Assembly (NCBI GenBank): GCA_030433335.1
Contig: JAUILL010000002.1
Span: 124,001-188,000 of the forward strand
From: Alphaproteobacteria bacterium
GTDB lineage: Bacteria; Pseudomonadota; Alphaproteobacteria; Rhodobacterales; Rhodobacteraceae
Length of the DNA: 64,000 bases
Direction of reading: 5' to 3'
Shown here: positions 1 to 8,280 of the stretch, piece after piece
Layout: the number at the start of each line of letters is the position of its first letter
Numbering within the stretch: the stretch's first letter is position 1
Notes under the pieces: generated by a model
Databases searched by the model: none
What the model was told of the DNA's origin: nothing
What the model saw: the letters and a program-made list of their open reading frames with translations, nothing else
Position numbers and translations under genes: made by a program

Positions 1-1
1 C

Positions 2-739
2 GAGCGGGCGCTGCAGCACAAAGAAGTGATGCTGGCCTTTCAGCCCGTGGTTGTCACCAACGACCCGAGCCGTGTCGCATTTTACGAGGGTCTGATCCGT
101 GTGATGGATGAGACTGGACGGGTTATTCCGGCCCGAGAGTTCATGCCCGTGGCCGAAGCAACGGATATGGGCCGGATCATCGACAGGGTGGCCCTAGAAT
201 TTGGTCTACTCGAACTGTGCAGACACCCCAATCTGCGCCTGTCGATCAACCTTTCTGCAAAGTCCTTGCACGACAAACGGTGGATGAAAACGCTCCAGCA
301 CGGGCTGGCCCGCGATGAGACCGTGGGCGAGAGGTTGATCCTTGAAATCACCGAAGAGTCGGTGATGACCCAGCCCGATCAGGTGCTTGATATTATGGAT
401 GAAATACAGCTAAAGGGCGTCGCCTTTGCGCTGGATGATTTCGGCGCGGGCCGCACCGCGATCCGGTACTTCAAGGACTTCGCCTTTGACATCCTCAAGA
501 TCGACGGCAGCCTGATCCGCGGCATCGACACATCGCCCGATAATCAGGCAATCGTTCGTGCATTAATGTCGATCGGCCAACACTTCGAGATGTTCACCGT
601 CGCCGAACACGTTGAAACAAAGGGACAAGCGGACTGTTTGCGCAGCCTAGGGGTCGATTGTCTGCAAGGTTATTTATTCGGCGCTCCCAGTTTGAGACCC
701 GCATGGCACCAAAGTCGGACTAGGAAACGACTTGCCTAG
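2..739 (+). CDS. EAL-domain cyclic-di-GMP phosphodiesterase, C-terminal part
   Basis: The open frame runs in from the left edge, so the N-terminus lies outside the window and the GTG near position 26 is probably internal. The visible 245 residues are almost a whole EAL domain, which hydrolyses c-di-GMP to pGpG in the cytoplasm. The metal and catalytic motifs appear in order: YEGLIR (the EAL site, here EGL), SINLS, EITEES, DDFGAG, KIDGS, AEHVE and QGYLFG. All the expected acidic residues and the Lys are present, so activity is plausible. Upstream domains (PAS, GGDEF or a membrane sensor) cannot be judged. The gene ends about 135 bp before phaA and is not obviously in its operon. Confidence 0.9.
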   Translation, partial: ERALQHKEVMLAFQPVVVTNDPSRVAFYEGLIRVMDETGRVIPAREFMPVAEATDMGRIIDRVALEFGLLELCRHPNLRLSINLSAKSLHDKRWMKTLQHGLARDETVGERLILEITEESVMTQPDQVLDIMDEIQLKGVAFALDDFGAGRTAIRYFKDFAFDILKIDGSLIRGIDTSPDNQAIVRALMSIGQHFEMFTVAEHVETKGQADCLRSLGVDCLQGYLFGAPSLRPAWHQSRTRKRLA

Positions 740-814
740 CGCTAACAGCGACGAACGAACTGTTGTGGCACCGCAGAATCCTGCTACCAATACACCGTCG
801 GTGGAGGGAGGACG

Positions 815-843
815 AGGCCGACATTAGCGGCCTCAGTCGGCCC
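815..843 (+). terminator. Inverted repeat between the EAL gene and phaA
   Basis: GGCCGAC (816-822) and GTCGGCC (836-842) form a perfect 7-bp stem around a 13-nt loop, 76 bp after the EAL stop and 33 bp before the phaA start. There is no T-run, so it may be a factor-assisted terminator for the EAL gene or a structure in the phaA leader. Confidence 0.35.
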
Positions 844-875
844 TCTGCCCCGAATTTTGGTAGAGGACACCGCAT

Positions 876-2051
876 ATGACGAACGTAGTTATCGTATCCG
901 CCGCGCGTACAGCAGTTGGCAGCTTCCTTGGGTCATTCGCAAACACACCCGCCCACGATCTGGGCTCCACTATGCTGCAAGCCCTGGTAGAGCGTGCAGG
1001 CATCGATAAGAGCGAAGTCTCGGAGACGATTCTCGGTCAGGTGCTGACAGCCGGTCAGGGTCAGAACCCCGCCCGCCAGGCACATATCAACGCAGGTCTG
1101 CCCATCGAAGCAGCCGCTTGGGGCATCAACCAGGTCTGTGGTTCGGGCCTCCGCGCTGTCGCTCTGGGTGCCCAGCACATCATGCTCGGCGACGCGGCGA
1201 TCGTCTGCGCCGGCGGTCAGGAAAACATGTCGATGTCGCCCCACTGCGCGGCACTGCGTCAGGGCCAGAAAATGGGCGACCTGAAGTACATCGACACCAT
1301 GATCAAAGACGGCCTGTGGGACGCGTTCAACGGCTACCACATGGGTCAGACCGCTGAAAACGTTGCGAACCAGTGGCAGATCACCCGCGAAATGCAGGAC
1401 GAATTCGCCGTTGCGTCGCAGAACAAAGCCGAAGCCGCCCAGAAGGCCGGCAAGTTTGCGGACGAAATCGTGCCCTTCACCATCTCGACCCGCAAAGGCG
1501 ACATCATCGTCGACGCAGACGAATACATCCGTCACGGCGCGACCATCGAAGCCATGCAGAAACTGCGCCCCGCCTTCACCAAGGATGGCTCGGTCACTGC
1601 GGCAAACGCTTCGGGCCTGAACGACGGCGCAGCGGGCGTCATGCTGATGACCGCCGAAGAAGCTGAAAAGCGCGGCCTCGAGCCTCTGGCACGCATCGCA
1701 TCCTACGCGACTGCTGGCCTCGACCCCTCGATCATGGGCACCGGCCCGATCCCCGCGTCGAAGAAAGCGCTCGAGAAAGCTGGCTGGAAGGCCGAGGATC
1801 TGGATCTGGTCGAAGCAAACGAAGCTTTCGCCGCTCAGGCCTGCGCAGTGAACAAAGACATGGGCTGGAACCCCGACGTGGTGAACGTGAACGGCGGCGC
1901 AATCGCCATCGGTCACCCCATCGGCGCATCCGGTGCACGTATCCTGAACACCTTGCTGTTCGAAATGAAGCGTCGCGACGCCAAGAAGGGTCTCGCGACT
2001 TTGTGTATCGGTGGCGGCATGGGTGTTGCCATGTGCTTCGAACGGCCGTAA
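876..2051 (+). CDS. phaA: Acetyl-CoA C-acetyltransferase (beta-ketothiolase)
   Basis: This thiolase condenses two acetyl-CoA to acetoacetyl-CoA, the first step of polyhydroxybutyrate synthesis, and can run in reverse. At 391 residues it has the normal length of bacterial biosynthetic thiolases. The nucleophile is Cys88 in NQVCGSG, His347 lies in GHPIGASGA and the second acid/base Cys377 in CIGGGMG. The ATG at 876 follows an AGAGGA ribosome site. The next gene, 74 bp downstream on the same strand, is the acetoacetyl-CoA reductase, so the pair is the classic phaAB operon. Its C-terminal thiolase motifs are intact, and its gene context favours PHB synthesis over fatty-acid breakdown. Confidence 0.96.
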   Translation: MTNVVIVSAARTAVGSFLGSFANTPAHDLGSTMLQALVERAGIDKSEVSETILGQVLTAGQGQNPARQAHINAGLPIEAAAWGINQVCGSGLRAVALGAQHIMLGDAAIVCAGGQENMSMSPHCAALRQGQKMGDLKYIDTMIKDGLWDAFNGYHMGQTAENVANQWQITREMQDEFAVASQNKAEAAQKAGKFADEIVPFTISTRKGDIIVDADEYIRHGATIEAMQKLRPAFTKDGSVTAANASGLNDGAAGVMLMTAEEAEKRGLEPLARIASYATAGLDPSIMGTGPIPASKKALEKAGWKAEDLDLVEANEAFAAQACAVNKDMGWNPDVVNVNGGAIAIGHPIGASGARILNTLLFEMKRRDAKKGLATLCIGGGMGVAMCFERP

Positions 2052-2058
2052 GACAAAT

Positions 2059-2083
2059 GGGCGCGCAAGAAAATTGCGCGCCC
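2059..2083 (+). terminator. Perfect hairpin between phaA and phaB
   Basis: GGGCGCGCAA (2059-2068), a GAAAA loop and TTGCGCGCCC (2074-2083) make a perfect 10-bp GC-rich stem starting 8 bp after the phaA stop. It is followed by TAATTCCTTT rather than a clean T-run. It could partly terminate transcription or protect the 3' end of a processed phaA transcript, giving unequal phaA and phaB levels. Confidence 0.6.
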
Positions 2084-2125
2084 TAATTCCTTTAGGACAA
2101 AAAATTACTAACGCACGGAGAAAAC

Positions 2126-2848
2126 ATGGGACGCGTTGCATTGGTCACCGGAGGCTCGCGCGGTATTGGCGCGGCGATTTCGAAAGCGCTCAAAGAAGCC
2201 GGATACACCGTCGCCGCCACCTACGCGGGGAATGACGAAAAAGCTGCCGCCTTCACCGAAGAGACCGGCATCAAGACCTACAAGTGGAACGTTGGCAGCT
2301 ACGAAGACTCCAAAGCGGGTCTGGCCAAGGTTGAAGAAGAACTGGGCCCCATCGAGGTTGTCGTCGCCAACGCGGGCATCACCCGTGACGCGCCTTTCCA
2401 CAAGATGACCCCCGAACAGTGGCAGGAAGTCATCGACACCAACCTGACCGGCGTGTTCAACACCGTTCACCCCCTGTGGAACGGCATGCGTGACCGTGGC
2501 TTTGGCCGCGTTGTGGTCATCAGCTCGATCAACGGTCAGAAAGGCCAGTTCGGTCAGGTGAACTACGCCGCAACCAAAGCGGGCGATCTGGGCATCATCA
2601 AATCGCTGGCCCAAGAAGGCGCCGCCAAAGGCATCACCGCCAACGCGATCTGCCCCGGCTACATCGCAACCGAAATGGTTATGGCAGTTCCCGAGAAGGT
2701 CCGCGAAAAGATCATCTCCGGCATCCCCGCCGGTCGTCTGGGCGAGCCCGAAGAAATCGCGCGTTGCGTGGTCTTCCTCGCGTCGGACGATGCATCTTTC
2801 ATCAACGGCTCGACCATCTCGGCGAACGGCGCACAGTTCTTCGTCTAA
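2126..2848 (+). CDS. phaB: Acetoacetyl-CoA reductase (NADPH), SDR family
   Basis: It reduces acetoacetyl-CoA to (R)-3-hydroxybutyryl-CoA, the monomer used by PHB synthase. The 240-residue protein is a classical short-chain dehydrogenase: the cofactor loop TGGSRGIG at residues 8-15, NAG near 82-84, the catalytic Ser near 134, and Tyr147-x3-Lys151 in YAATK. QVNYAATKAG and ICPGYIATEMV are typical of PhaB as opposed to FabG. The ATG at 2126 is preceded by CGGAG in ACGCACGGAGAAAAC. It sits directly after phaA and is followed by two hairpins, so it closes the operon. No PHB synthase is visible in the window. Confidence 0.96.
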   Translation: MGRVALVTGGSRGIGAAISKALKEAGYTVAATYAGNDEKAAAFTEETGIKTYKWNVGSYEDSKAGLAKVEEELGPIEVVVANAGITRDAPFHKMTPEQWQEVIDTNLTGVFNTVHPLWNGMRDRGFGRVVVISSINGQKGQFGQVNYAATKAGDLGIIKSLAQEGAAKGITANAICPGYIATEMVMAVPEKVREKIISGIPAGRLGEPEEIARCVVFLASDDASFINGSTISANGAQFFV

Positions 2849-2860
2849 GACATGCAGATG

Positions 2861-2884
2861 TGGCAAACGTCATGACGTTTGCCA
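2861..2884. terminator. 24-bp perfect palindrome after phaB
   Basis: TGGCAAACGTCA followed directly by TGACGTTTGCCA is a perfect 24-bp palindrome 12 bp after the phaB stop. In RNA it would form a stem with a very small loop. A T-rich tail is missing, so it may act with the stronger terminator at 2929, or be a protein-binding site. Confidence 0.55.
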
Positions 2885-2928
2885 TACGCAAAACATATCA
2901 AAACCAGACGTGGTTTTGGCATGACACA

Positions 2929-2962
2929 GGGGCCGATCACCCAGATCGGCCCCTATATTTTT
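2929..2962 (+). terminator. Rho-independent terminator of phaAB
   Basis: GGGGCCGATC (2929-2938), a 5-nt loop and GATCGGCCCC (2944-2953) form a 10-bp stem followed by TATATTTTT. This is a textbook intrinsic terminator for the phaAB transcript. Confidence 0.85.
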
Positions 2963-3331
2963 GCAAACGGGGTTAGAGCGGCGCAAGATAAGACGCGGCT
3001 TTTCGTGCCGCACCTTCAGGGAGCGATGAAGACATGGGGCCTACAGGCCGCAGCTTGCGCCGCTCTTTGTACCGGCCCCGAAATTCGAGGCCGGCATCAC
3101 GATTTGGAAGAGGTATGTCCCGTAGGACGGCGGTGGACCGTGCGCGCCATATCGGCAGCGTTCAAAGATTGAGAGGGGTGCATGTATCGTCCCCTTGGGA
3201 TGTACTGACCACTGTCGCGCACGGCTCCGGGTCTATCCGGAGGTTCCGCCATGAAGGGAGGTTTACCAGGCCCCCATTCAAACTTTTATCAAAGAAGATC
3301 GGGGCCTTAGCCCAGATCGCAGAGTCTATGC
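2963..3331 (+). other. Structured intergenic stretch, possible non-coding RNA
   Basis: About 370 bp with no convincing protein gene: the open frames here lack ribosome sites and look random. It holds several inverted repeats. CCGGCC/GGCCGG with an inner CGAA/TTCG stem spans 3072-3094, CTCCGG/CCGGAG spans 3225-3242, and AGGCCCC (3268-3274) pairs with GGGGCCT (3301-3307). I could not match it to RNase P RNA, tmRNA or SRP RNA by their conserved cores. 6S RNA was considered but not established. A plus-strand terminator lies further on at 3562-3601 with no plus-strand gene before it, which makes an unannotated transcript possible. Confidence 0.35.
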
Positions 3332-3499
3332 TCAGTGAGTCGACAGGCGCTCGATCTGCTCCTTCAGAGCGAGTTTCTTTTTCTTCAGTTCAGAGACGCG
3401 CAGCATGTCGGCACTCGGCGATCGTATTTCATATTCGACCTCCTGCGACAGCGCTTGATGTTTACGACGCAGTTCTTGAACGTGTGAAGTCAAGTTCAT
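3332..3499 (-). CDS. Small YdcH/DUF465-family protein
   Basis: A 55-residue protein starting MNLTSHVQELRRKHQ and ending EQIERLSTH. The SHxxELxxKHxxL opening, the central RSPSAD turn and the Lys-rich SELKKKKLALKEQI helix are the hallmarks of the DUF465 (YdcH) family. These are short two-helix cytoplasmic proteins of unknown function, common in alphaproteobacteria. The ATG at 3499 follows an AGAGGAG ribosome site with an 8-nt gap, which supports real translation. It stands alone between the phaAB terminators and trmN6. No function should be inferred from position. Confidence 0.85.
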   Translation of the reverse strand: MNLTSHVQELRRKHQALSQEVEYEIRSPSADMLRVSELKKKKLALKEQIERLSTH

Positions 3500-3561
3500 T
3501 GAGAAAAACTCCTCTCTGCTGATGTAACAGTTTTATAGCAGCACAGATTCGGTCTTTTGTC

Positions 3562-3601
3562 ACGCCGCAACGCAACAAAGGTAAACCTGCGGCGTATTTT
3601 T
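3562..3601 (+). terminator. Plus-strand hairpin with T-run, no obvious parent gene
   Basis: ACGCCGCA (3562-3569) and TGCGGCGT (3588-3595) form a perfect 8-bp stem followed by ATTTTTG. The U-run is on the plus strand, but both flanking genes (YdcH-like and trmN6) are on the minus strand. On the minus strand the tail would be GACAAAAG, which is not a terminator. It therefore suggests a plus-strand transcript from 2963-3560, or serves weakly for trmN6. Confidence 0.5.
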
Positions 3602-3630
3602 GCGCATCATTCGGAAATTAAGAAGTGATG

Positions 3631-4395
3631 TTAACGCAAAGGCATGGGATGTCCGTTCCTCAGAACGTCCACAGCCCATGTCTGATAGTCTTTAGCATCC
3701 TTCAAGTGTACTGACCCCTCGTGCAGGATCAATGGTGCATGCAGGACCAATGGTGCACGTCCATCTTTGCGTGCACGCAGAATCACCAAATGCGAATCTT
3801 TTCCGTCACGTGGTGCCAGAGGTTGCACCTCGATAGAACCAAGACACGCAGAAAGCGGGCCCAACATGTCCGCGAGTCGGTCCGTGCGCTGGATAAAGGT
3901 TGCGTAACCTTTCGGAGCTAGCCTCTTTGCTGCAACCTCGATCCATGTCTGCATGAGAGTCGCCTCGCCCAAAGCGGTCTCGCGCCCGACATTTTTCGCA
4001 GGCTTGCGCGAGCCAACAGCATAGTACGGCGGGTTGGCCATCACGTGATCAAACTGTTCCTGCCGCAAATCGGCGGGGAGTTTTGCCAAATCCGCTTCAA
4101 ATATGCGCATTGCGGCACCGGCTGCAGTGGCATTCTGTCGCGCTAACTCGGCGTAATCAGGCTGAAGCTCCACGCCGGTCAGGCGCAATCCTGATACTCT
4201 GGCATTCAAACAAAGGCTTGCGACACCCACGCCGCAGCCCAACTCCAGCACCTTTTGGCCGGAAACGGCCTGCACCGCAGAAGCCAGCAAAACAGCATCG
4301 ACCCCAGAGCGAAAGCCGTTTTTCGGTTGGAGCGCCGTCACCCGTCCGCCCAAAAACGCATCGCGCGTTACCGATTCTTCAGACTTCGATGTCAT
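3631..4395 (-). CDS. trmN6: tRNA1(Val) adenine-37 N6-methyltransferase-like protein
   Basis: A 254-residue SAM-dependent methyltransferase of the YfiC/TrmN6 type, which methylates A37 next to the anticodon of tRNA-Val. The SAM-binding motif ELGCGVGVAS is at residues 51-60, the acidic GVELQPDY follows at about 74-81, and the N6-adenine signature NPPYY is at 121-125. The early RVTALQPKNGFRSGVDAVLL stretch is typical of the family. Its start overlaps the last 17 bp of the upstream DUF2007 gene, so the two are co-transcribed. An in-frame 18-bp tandem duplication near the C-terminus repeats six residues (HAPLVL/HAPLIL). The exact tRNA substrate is inferred from the family. Confidence 0.85.
   Translation of the reverse strand: MTSKSEESVTRDAFLGGRVTALQPKNGFRSGVDAVLLASAVQAVSGQKVLELGCGVGVASLCLNARVSGLRLTGVELQPDYAELARQNATAAGAAMRIFEADLAKLPADLRQEQFDHVMANPPYYAVGSRKPAKNVGRETALGEATLMQTWIEVAAKRLAPKGYATFIQRTDRLADMLGPLSACLGSIEVQPLAPRDGKDSHLVILRARKDGRAPLVLHAPLILHEGSVHLKDAKDYQTWAVDVLRNGHPMPLR
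3722..3757. repeat. 18-bp tandem duplication inside trmN6
   Basis: TGCAGGATCAATGGTGCA (3722-3739) is followed directly by TGCAGGACCAATGGTGCA (3740-3757), differing at one base. It keeps the frame and adds six residues to TrmN6 outside the catalytic motifs. It looks like a recent slippage event. Confidence 0.9.
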
Positions 4396-4588
4396 TGTCT
4401 CGTAAAACTGCCTTGGCCATGAACAGATCCTTACGTTTCACAAAGAGACGTTGAGGAACAATTCCCAACCCTGCTTCGATCACGCTCATGTTTACGTCGA
4501 GTGTGTAGCAGTCTATATCCTCGCCAGACAGAAGGGCTTGGGCGAACGCAATGATCGTCGGGTCGTTGGTGCGGATCAGCTCTTCCAT
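4379..4588 (-). CDS. DUF2007 domain protein
   Basis: A 69-residue protein starting MEELIRTNDPTIIAFAQALL and matching the DUF2007 (putative prokaryotic signal-transducing, PII-like fold) family by its order: TNDPTII, ALLxGEDI, then DVNMSVIEAGLGIVPQRLFV and a C-terminal LRDNDIEV. The role of the family is not established. It overlaps trmN6 by 17 bp on the same strand, and the order DUF2007-methyltransferase opposite a polyprenyl synthase gene is one I associate with alphaproteobacteria. The ATG at 4588 lies 56 bp from the divergent ispB start, so the promoters of both genes must fall in that gap. Confidence 0.85.
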   Translation of the reverse strand: MEELIRTNDPTIIAFAQALLSGEDIDCYTLDVNMSVIEAGLGIVPQRLFVKRKDLFMAKAVLRDNDIEV

Positions 4589-4644
4589 GAATAACAGTTA
4601 ATGGGTCGCATGACGCTTTGTCGAGACTGCGCGATGGGGATTGT

Positions 4645-5646
4645 ATGAGCCTGGACGATACGACCGAAAAACCGCACGAGGCGCTCTCGCGTCATTTGGC
4701 AGATGGCATGGCCGCCGTAGACGCTTTGATCCGCGAGCGCATGGTATCAGAAAGTGCTCCGCGCATTGCCGATTTGACAGCCCATTTGATCGGCGCTGGC
4801 GGCAAGCGGTTGCGCCCCTTGATGACTTTGGCAGCTGCGGAACTCTGCGGCTACGAGGGGCCCTACGCAATCCACCTCGCGGCAACGGTTGAGTTCATTC
4901 ACACAGCCACGCTGCTGCACGACGATGTTGTCGACGAAAGCGAACAGCGCCGCGGTCGCCCAACCGCGAATCTTCTTTGGGACAACAAATCCAGCATTCT
5001 GGTGGGCGACTATCTGTTTGCCCGCAGTTTCCAGCTGATGGTCGATACGGGCCGCCTTCGCGTTCTGGCAATTCTGGCAAATGCCTCGGCCACCATCTCC
5101 GAAGGCGAGGTCTTGCAACTGACGGCGGCGAAAGACCTGCGCACCGGCGAAGACACCTACTTGAAGATTGTCCGTGGCAAGACAGCGGCGCTGTTCTCGG
5201 CGGCGACCCAAGTGGGTGGCGTGATTGCCGACGCGCCCGAGGCGCACGAGCAAGCCCTATTCGATTACGGTGACGCGCTTGGGATCGCCTTCCAGATCGT
5301 TGATGACCTGCTTGATTATGGCGGAAACAGCGATGCGACGGGCAAGAACATCGGTGACGATTTCCGCGAGCAGAAGCTGACCCTGCCCGTGATCAAGGCC
5401 GTCGCTGCGGCCGATGAGACCGAGCGTGCCTTCTGGAAACGCACTATCGAAGACGGTGATCAACAAGACGGCGATCTGGACGAGGCACTTCGTCTGCTAG
5501 CCAAACACGGCGCAATGGAAGCCACCCGTCAGGACGCACTGGCATGGGCGGACAAAGCCAAGTCAGCGCTCGCCTCCCTCCCCGACCAGCCTGTTCGGAA
5601 AATGCTGATCGATCTGGCGGATTACGTGGTCGAACGCATTCGCTGA
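4645..5646 (+). CDS. ispB: Long-chain polyprenyl diphosphate synthase (ubiquinone side chain)
   Basis: It extends farnesyl diphosphate with isopentenyl units to the octa- to decaprenyl tail of ubiquinone; alphaproteobacteria usually make decaprenyl. The 333-residue protein has GAGGKRLRPLM at residues 50-60, the first aspartate-rich motif DDVVDE at 93-98 and the second DDLLDYG near 221. The GKN and FREQKLTLPVI elements after the second motif are also typical. I start it at ATG 4645 (MSLDDTTEKP), preceded by GATGGGGA, rather than at an in-frame TTG 27 bp upstream. It is divergent from the DUF2007/trmN6 pair and converges with ispE only 8 bp away. ubiA lies elsewhere in this window. Confidence 0.93.
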   Translation: MSLDDTTEKPHEALSRHLADGMAAVDALIRERMVSESAPRIADLTAHLIGAGGKRLRPLMTLAAAELCGYEGPYAIHLAATVEFIHTATLLHDDVVDESEQRRGRPTANLLWDNKSSILVGDYLFARSFQLMVDTGRLRVLAILANASATISEGEVLQLTAAKDLRTGEDTYLKIVRGKTAALFSAATQVGGVIADAPEAHEQALFDYGDALGIAFQIVDDLLDYGGNSDATGKNIGDDFREQKLTLPVIKAVAAADETERAFWKRTIEDGDQQDGDLDEALRLLAKHGAMEATRQDALAWADKAKSALASLPDQPVRKMLIDLADYVVERIR

Positions 5647-5654
5647 TTGCGCTG

Positions 5655-6488
5655 TTAGCCGAAGGTTCCAAGCGCCCCGTGGTCAACCCACCACGCGGGC
5701 GCTTTTGCTTTCAGGCTTTGTGCCGCCACGGACGCGGCATCCGCAGAGGCGAACAGACCGAAGCATGTCGCTCCGGAGCCGGACATGCGCGACAGCAAGG
5801 CGCCTGCGCCTGAGATCGCCGTAAGAACGTCCGTTATCACTGGCGCGATCTCGCGTGCTGGTGCCTCTAGGTCGTTGCGTTGGGTCGCGATCCATTCGGC
5901 AAACGCTGCTGCGGAAAGCCCAGATGGGATCGGCTCCATTGGGGCGTTGTCTTTGCGGGCCAACCCGCGGAACACCGCTGGTGTCGGAACCTCGACGCCG
6001 GGGTTCACAAGAACCATCCACATGGGCGGCAGGGCGGGAACGTCGGTCAAAACCTCGCCCACGCCTGACATAAGGCATGGCGCGGCTCGCAAACACACAG
6101 GAACGTCCGCTCCCAGAGACAGGCCGTTATCTGCTGGCAACTCAGTTCTCCAAAGCTGCGAGAGCGCCCTGAGCGTCGCCGCCGCGTCAGAGGAGCCGCC
6201 CCCGATCCCCGCCGCTGCAGGAAGATGCTTCTCCAGATCGATACGCGCCCCTACCCCACCGAGCGCGGAGGCTGCCTTGAGCACCAAGTTCTCCGGACCG
6301 GTTGGGACACCCATAGCACGGGGGCCCGTGACAGACAGGGAAAGCGCGTCGGCATCAGAGACCGTGATCCGATCACCTACTCCAACAAAGACCACAAGTG
6401 ATTCCAGAAGATGGTATCCATCCTCTCTTTGGCCGGTCACATGAAGGGTCAGATTTACTTTGGCGGGGGCAAACGCCTCAATCGCCAT
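5655..6488 (-). CDS. ispE: 4-diphosphocytidyl-2-C-methyl-D-erythritol kinase
   Basis: This enzyme phosphorylates CDP-methylerythritol, the fourth step of the MEP isoprenoid pathway, using ATP. The 277-residue GHMP kinase begins [17 protein letters not shown], with the conserved Lys10 of PAKVNL. It continues with [12 protein letters not shown] and the ATP loop [17 protein letters not shown] at about 89-105. The C-terminal [12 protein letters not shown] completes the fold. The ATG at 6488 lies inside the end of the TPR gene, giving an 11-bp overlap and likely translational coupling. A longer in-frame extension upstream is ignored because it overlaps the TPR gene and has no family similarity. 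It faces ispB tail to tail, placing two isoprenoid genes side by side. Confidence 0.95.
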   Translation of the reverse strand: MAIEAFAPAKVNLTLHVTGQREDGYHLLESLVVFVGVGDRITVSDADALSLSVTGPRAMGVPTGPENLVLKAASALGGVGARIDLEKHLPAAAGIGGGSSDAAATLRALSQLWRTELPADNGLSLGADVPVCLRAAPCLMSGVGEVLTDVPALPPMWMVLVNPGVEVPTPAVFRGLARKDNAPMEPIPSGLSAAAFAEWIATQRNDLEAPAREIAPVITDVLTAISGAGALLSRMSGSGATCFGLFASADAASVAAQSLKAKAPAWWVDHGALGTFG

Positions 6489-8169
6489 TCGCCACCTCGA
6501 TCGGCGCCGCGCCTTCGTCCGCGAGAACCTGATCCAAGCCAACCTCCAGCTTTCGGCGGATGCGCTCTGCGTCGGCCTCTTCAGGCTCAAAGGAGAGGGC
6601 CCGATGCCATTGGAAACGCGCTTCGGTCTTGCGTCCTACTGCCCAGTATCCATCACCTAGGTGATCATTGACGATAGGGTCCACGGGCATCAATTCAGCG
6701 GCGCGCTCTAACTGTGCGGCGGCCTCTTCGTAGCGCCCCAGGCGGAACAGAACCCAGCCAAGGCTGTCCACGATGTGTCCGCTATTGGGCGACGTCGCGA
6801 CGGCTTGCTCGATCATGCCAAGGGCTTCGCCCAGCTTGATGTCCTTTTCCACCAGAGAATAGCCTAGGTAGTTCAGAACCTGCGGCTGCCCCGGGCTCAG
6901 CTCCAGAGCCTTGCGGAAGTCTGATTCGGCGCTGTCCCACTCTCCCAGGCGCTCGTAGGCGATGCCCCGTGTGTAAAAGGCGAACCAACGTGCGTCCTCG
7001 GGATTTTCGTACAGCGAGATCGCCTTGTCATAGGCGGCGACCGCCTCTCTGTACTTCTCTTCGGCGCGATAAAAATCGCCGAGAGTCAGGTGGACAATCG
7101 GCAGATCTGCGTGGGTCTTTGCCAGAGATTGCAGCACTTCGATGGCGGCATCGCCCTTTCCATCGCTGCGCAACGCATCTGCACGGCCCAATTCGGCAGC
7201 ATGGAACGCCGGATCATCCTTGGGCAGAAGGCGATAGGTCGCCTCGGCCAAATCATAGCGCCCCATCACATCCAGCAGATCCGCCGACAGAAGGGTCGCA
7301 TCCACATGTTCGGGGCGCAGATACTGCGCAACTCGCGAATAGAGCAGCGTGTAATCGGGACCTGCCTCGCCCTCTAGCGCACTTGCGACCGCGAAATAGA
7401 CCTCTGCCATTCCGTCCGTGGCGTTGCGCACGTGGGTAAAGGGCAGCCGCTCACCTGCGGCCATTTGATCTTTCATCTGGCGCAGTGCGGGATCCAATTC
7501 GGGACCGAAGGTCGAGTCAATCAGCTGAATCGCATCATCATTCCGGTCGAGTTGGCTCAGCACCTCGATGCTCGCCATTGCGCCACGGCGCGTGATCTGC
7601 ATACGGCCCGAGGTTTCCCCAGAGAAGATCGCATTCGCCCCCTCAAGATCACCCACCAGCGCCAGCGCGAGCGCCTTGTGGTACATGCCAAAGCTGTTCA
7701 GACCATCTTCCTGAGCAACGGCGTCAAACGCCTCTAGCGCAGAACCCATCTCGCCCTTGCCGACCAAGGCCCAAGCGCGGCTCAACCCGTCGACCAGAGG
7801 CCCGACACCGCGCTCTTCATCGATCATGGTGATGATCGTATCCCAATCGCCGGTTTTGGCGGCATGGGCGAGCAGCGCCATATGCGCCAACTGGCTGCCC
7901 ACACCAAGGTCCACCATGTCTTGCGCGACAGGCGCGACGATATCCAACTCGCCAAGCGCAATATTCGCGCCCACGAGGCCCTGCATGATCTGGGGATTTT
8001 CCTTGTCCATGACCAGCGCTTCGGCAAAGCGGTTCGCCGCTTCGGAGAAATTGCGGTCCGTCTCCGCCACGCGGCCAGCCAGATAGGCGCCAGAGACCCC
8101 TTGGGCCAAAGCTGGCAATCCTGCGCATGCAAATGCTGCGGCCAATACAAACGGGCGGAGTGGTGACAA
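6478..8169 (-). CDS. Exported tetratricopeptide-repeat protein
   Basis: A 563-residue protein with an N-terminal Sec signal ([18 protein letters not shown]) followed by tandem TPR helices throughout. Clear repeats are [51 protein letters not shown] and [21 protein letters not shown]. The start is a TTG at 8169 supported by a strong AGGAGG six bases upstream, and no ATG precedes the signal peptide. It is translationally coupled to ispE by an 11-bp overlap. Such large periplasmic TPR proteins are widespread in Rhodobacterales and probably act as scaffolds for envelope complexes, but no specific function can be read from the sequence. Confidence 0.88.
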   Translation of the reverse strand: MSPLRPFVLAAAFACAGLPALAQGVSGAYLAGRVAETDRNFSEAANRFAEALVMDKENPQIMQGLVGANIALGELDIVAPVAQDMVDLGVGSQLAHMALLAHAAKTGDWDTIITMIDEERGVGPLVDGLSRAWALVGKGEMGSALEAFDAVAQEDGLNSFGMYHKALALALVGDLEGANAIFSGETSGRMQITRRGAMASIEVLSQLDRNDDAIQLIDSTFGPELDPALRQMKDQMAAGERLPFTHVRNATDGMAEVYFAVASALEGEAGPDYTLLYSRVAQYLRPEHVDATLLSADLLDVMGRYDLAEATYRLLPKDDPAFHAAELGRADALRSDGKGDAAIEVLQSLAKTHADLPIVHLTLGDFYRAEEKYREAVAAYDKAISLYENPEDARWFAFYTRGIAYERLGEWDSAESDFRKALELSPGQPQVLNYLGYSLVEKDIKLGEALGMIEQAVATSPNSGHIVDSLGWVLFRLGRYEEAAAQLERAAELMPVDPIVNDHLGDGYWAVGRKTEARFQWHRALSFEPEEADAERIRRKLEVGLDQVLADEGAAPIEVANGD

Positions 8170-8280
8170 GGGCGCCTCCTGTGGTCTTGATTGGCGACAA
8201 GCCTACGGGTGCGACGTCCCTGTTGCAATAAAGGGCGACCACTTGGCCGCCCCTTTTTGATCACAAGACTGCAATCCCGA

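Noticed and set aside
933..2141. 402-residue minus-strand frame opposite phaA
   Set aside because: Thiolase active-site residues are intact on the plus strand, and the antisense protein is compositionally abnormal.
2963..3331. Identification as 6S RNA, RNase P RNA or SRP RNA
   Set aside because: I could not find the conserved cores of RNase P or SRP RNA, and 6S pairing was not convincing. It is left unnamed.
3034..3522. 162-residue plus-strand frame in the phaB-trmN6 gap
   Set aside because: No ribosome site, random-looking composition, and it runs through the YdcH-like gene on the other strand.
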